A DNA stretch of 64,000 bases from contig CAJHZI010000505.1 of the NCBI GenBank assembly GCA_905160935.1, positions 207,501-271,500 of the forward strand. The letters run 5' to 3'. This document shows positions 61,849-64,000 of the stretch, piece by piece. Every line of letters begins with the position of its first letter. Position 1 is the stretch's first letter. A model generated the notes under the pieces. That model did not search any database and had not been told where the DNA came from. It worked only from the letters and a program-made list of their open reading frames with translations. The position numbers and the translations under genes were made by a program. This stretch comes from Enchytraeus crypticus (lineage: Eukaryota; Annelida; Clitellata; Enchytraeida; Enchytraeidae).

Positions 61849-61976
61849 GGACGAGGACGATGACCTCAAAGCCAAACTTCGCTCAAAGTTTACTCGAGAG
61901 TCCGATGACTTTCTGGGTCAGACGATCATCGAGGTGAGGACGCTGAGCGGTGAGATGGACGTCTGGTATAATCTAG
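61849..61976 (+). CDS. unc-13: unc-13 alternative exon 11b: canonical C2B loop-3 segment
   Basis: 128 nt, phase 2 in (GATGTTCTGCAG) and 1 out (CTAG|GTCTGC). It encodes [34 protein letters not shown] and EMDVWYNL, matching the usual UNC-13/Munc13 sequence. The [13 protein letters not shown] stretch corresponds to the amphipathic basic helix in a Ca2+-binding loop of the rat Munc13-1 C2B structure. The donor GTCTGC is poor, while a better GAG|GTGAGG lies inside the exon at 61933/61934 but would break the frame. This copy is taken as the ancestral form. Confidence 0.95.
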
Positions 61977-64000
61977 GTCTGCCTCTCTTCAGATTTCTTG
62001 TGTTTGTTTTTCTTTTGTTTTGTCTTTCTTAGTTGTGTGTTTATTTATTTAGAACGCATCAAATGGTCTGGTTAGGGGGAGGGGGGTGGCTACTTGAGCC
62101 GAATAAGGCCTAAATTTTGTAAAATTCGTTAACTACCGGGAATCGAACCTCGGACCTCTCAACTTGTCCTTGAGGGTTCACATACATGTAAACTCAATTA
62201 AATCATCATCATCTTCCCTTGAATCCCAGTTTAGCCAGGGTCTGGATAAAAGTGCATGTAAACACAAATACAGATATATAAAACCACTATATAGGTTTGA
62301 ATCAAGGTGACCATTAACTGGAGTGGTTAAATAAATTACAAATAACAATTATAAAGTAGTATAAAATATACTAAAAGAAATACTTAAATGTCAAACATTC
62401 AAATAATACGAGGACAGGGAATTATACATTATTTGCAAAGTATATTACTTTTTAAAGGAATCATTAAGATTTTTACTTTTTTAAGGTAGCATTAAGATTA
62501 TTGCTTTTTATTGAAGCAATATAATTTTAATGCTATAGAAATAAATAAATTCATATAATTAATCACTGGCATTCTTCTACACGAAGTTAATGAAATCTTA
62601 TTAATTTTATTCTACTTTAATTCATATTTAATTAATTAATTCTGACTAATTCTTATTAATGAATTCTTAAACGATCGTGTGCAATGTGAGTGGCCTATTG
62701 GTCTATTTTGAATAATGTGGGTATCTCGAGCAACTATTTCGTGTATTTTGAATACGATCAAAATAAAAGTCTTTTGACAAAGAAGAATCGGAGATACTGA
62801 AATGTCTGATATGCCATGATACACTTTACACCTTATACAATTTAATGATTAATCTTACCTAGTAGGCCAAATGAACGCGTGGCAATTTCTCCTTTTGGTT
62901 AACATAATCTATATAAGCCTAACTAGATGCTAACGATTCTTAATTACTTAAATTTCTTAATTGCTCTTGAGACGACCCTGGCGCTACGTTTAATCGTTAC
63001 TATTTTAGTCCTATAATCTAGGGTTAAAATTTAGTTACTTAATTAGGGACCTATTTCTCGGAGAAAGGGATATCATGTAGTTTTTTAAGATAATGCAGGT
63101 AGCTCAAAGATTTTAGGAAGCAGTAGGTTAGAAAGCTATCTTGGAAACTACGATTGCTCGTCAATTAATCAATAAGACTTTAACGTCCGGTTGCTCGCTA
63201 TAAGGCAATGTCAGGTGCCTATGTTTGGTGATGGTTAAGCCATTCGGTATAATTAGTATGTTTTGTTAGTCGATCGTAAAACTCTTGTACTCGTCTTACA
63301 ATCAAGCCGATCTCATCTATTTGGACAATTAATTAAGGCTTCATGCTCTATTGACGATGCTCAGCTGACTATTTTGCCGCCATTTATTTAAAATATGAAC
63401 TCTCGATGTTGGCATTCTATTTTATGCTATCGTTAATTAAGTCATTACCTACACTCTTATGCCGTCATTTTATATTTCTCTTGAGTTAGTATAGTATTAT
63501 ATATTGTGATACTAATTTTATTAAGACTAATTTTATGTATTTCACAATGCATAGTCATTATAAATATACATTCATATCATTATTGTGAAATAGTGCTTAA
63601 CTTAATAGTGGTTCTTTAACTTAAGCTTAACGACAATCTATACTTTTTGCTACTCATTTTAACTTAATTAATTTTCAGAAAGAATGGCGATTTTTGAATG
63701 ATTTTGTTATATTCATGCAGATGATTTTTAATTGCTTCACAAAATATATTTGCTAGACTTTTAAATGATCTAACTACTTAAACCTGCCCAACTTTGCAGT
63801 AGAATTAATATTTATTTTTTAAATTAATTTATTCAGTTTGAATATGCCGGTATTTTTCATTGAGTTGTAGTATTGAGTCTCAGTAAGAAATCTGTGTGTA
63901 TTTGATTTCATTTTAAGAATTCAGTGCTATTTGTGTATAAAGTAATTAGATACTAATTGATTTAGCATTTGCTATTTATGTTCTTTATGTTTTGTATAAA
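61977..64000 (+). other. unc-13: unc-13 intron 12 (incomplete, runs off window)
   Basis: No continuation of C2B (an EKRTDKSAVSGAIRL-type segment) is found before the window ends. The stretch holds a B-box-like GGTTCGATTCCC on the minus strand near 62145 and a short LINE E tail (CATCATCATC-TTGAATCCCAG) at 62203-62250. The rest is AT-rich with nothing recognised. Confidence 0.75.
62203..62250 (-). repeat. Short LINE family E 3' tail
   Basis: ATCATCATCATCTTCCCTTG then AATCCCAGTTTAGCCAGGGT is the reverse complement of the family E terminus at 28960-29019. Confidence 0.55.

Larger units (their letters stand above)
10005..64000 (+). other. unc-13: unc-13/Munc13 locus, 5' part (gene continues past window)
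   Basis: This is the extent of the recognised gene within the window. Eleven constitutive or optional exons plus one alternative exon were assembled by eye from splice sites, reading phase and similarity to UNC-13/Munc13 proteins. The model gives 972 codons plus one base when a single copy of the duplicated C2B exon is used. Munc13 proteins act at presynaptic active zones, where they open syntaxin and template SNARE assembly; the C1 domain senses diacylglycerol and C2B senses Ca2+ and phosphoinositides. The MUN and C2C domains are not in the window. No C2A domain is visible, so this transcript resembles the UNC-13 isoforms that lack C2A. Exons upstream of position 1 cannot be excluded. Confidence 0.93.

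Overview
The window is eukaryotic and AT-rich, with long introns, GT-AG splice sites, microsatellites and many decayed retroelement copies. The only protein-coding gene I can establish is the 5' two-thirds of an unc-13/Munc13 gene on the + strand. This is the presynaptic vesicle-priming factor with C1, C2B, MUN and C2C domains. The residues fit an invertebrate bilaterian. The repeat mix (tRNA-derived SINEs, LINEs with microsatellite tails) would suit a lophotrochozoan such as a mollusc or annelid, but this is an inference and I cannot name the species.

Layout: 1-10004 is upstream DNA with repeats and no recognised gene. A 1,917-nt exon at 10005-11921 encodes a 639-residue low-complexity N-terminal region. 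After a 20-kb intron, small exons follow at 31874, 39641, 45368 (a 9-nt microexon), 48342, 50333 (C1 domain), 54571, 56394, 57313, 58228, 59450 and 61849. All junctions keep the frame; using one of the last two exons, they encode 972 residues plus one base. The gene leaves the window inside the rest of C2B, so the MUN and C2C domains lie beyond 64000.

The most notable feature is the pair of exons at 59450-59577 and 61849-61976. Both are 128 nt, both have entry phase 2 and exit phase 1, and both encode the same part of C2B: third Ca2+-binding loop, its helix and the last strands. The two 42-residue segments match at 21 positions, but the 13 residues of the loop helix share none. Including both or skipping both breaks the frame, so they look like mutually exclusive exons giving two C2B versions with different membrane-contact surfaces. 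A tandem array of 28-bp palindromic units lies in the intron between them, about 120 nt before the second exon.

The introns hold several repeat families. They include a tRNA-derived SINE (family A); a LINE 3' end (B) and a short element (C) that share a terminal hairpin followed by (AG)n; a second SINE-like family (D); a LINE 3' end with a (GAT)n tail (E); two other decayed reverse transcriptase C-termini; five minisatellites; and a GC-rich island about 2 kb upstream of exon 2 that could be an alternative promoter or first exon.
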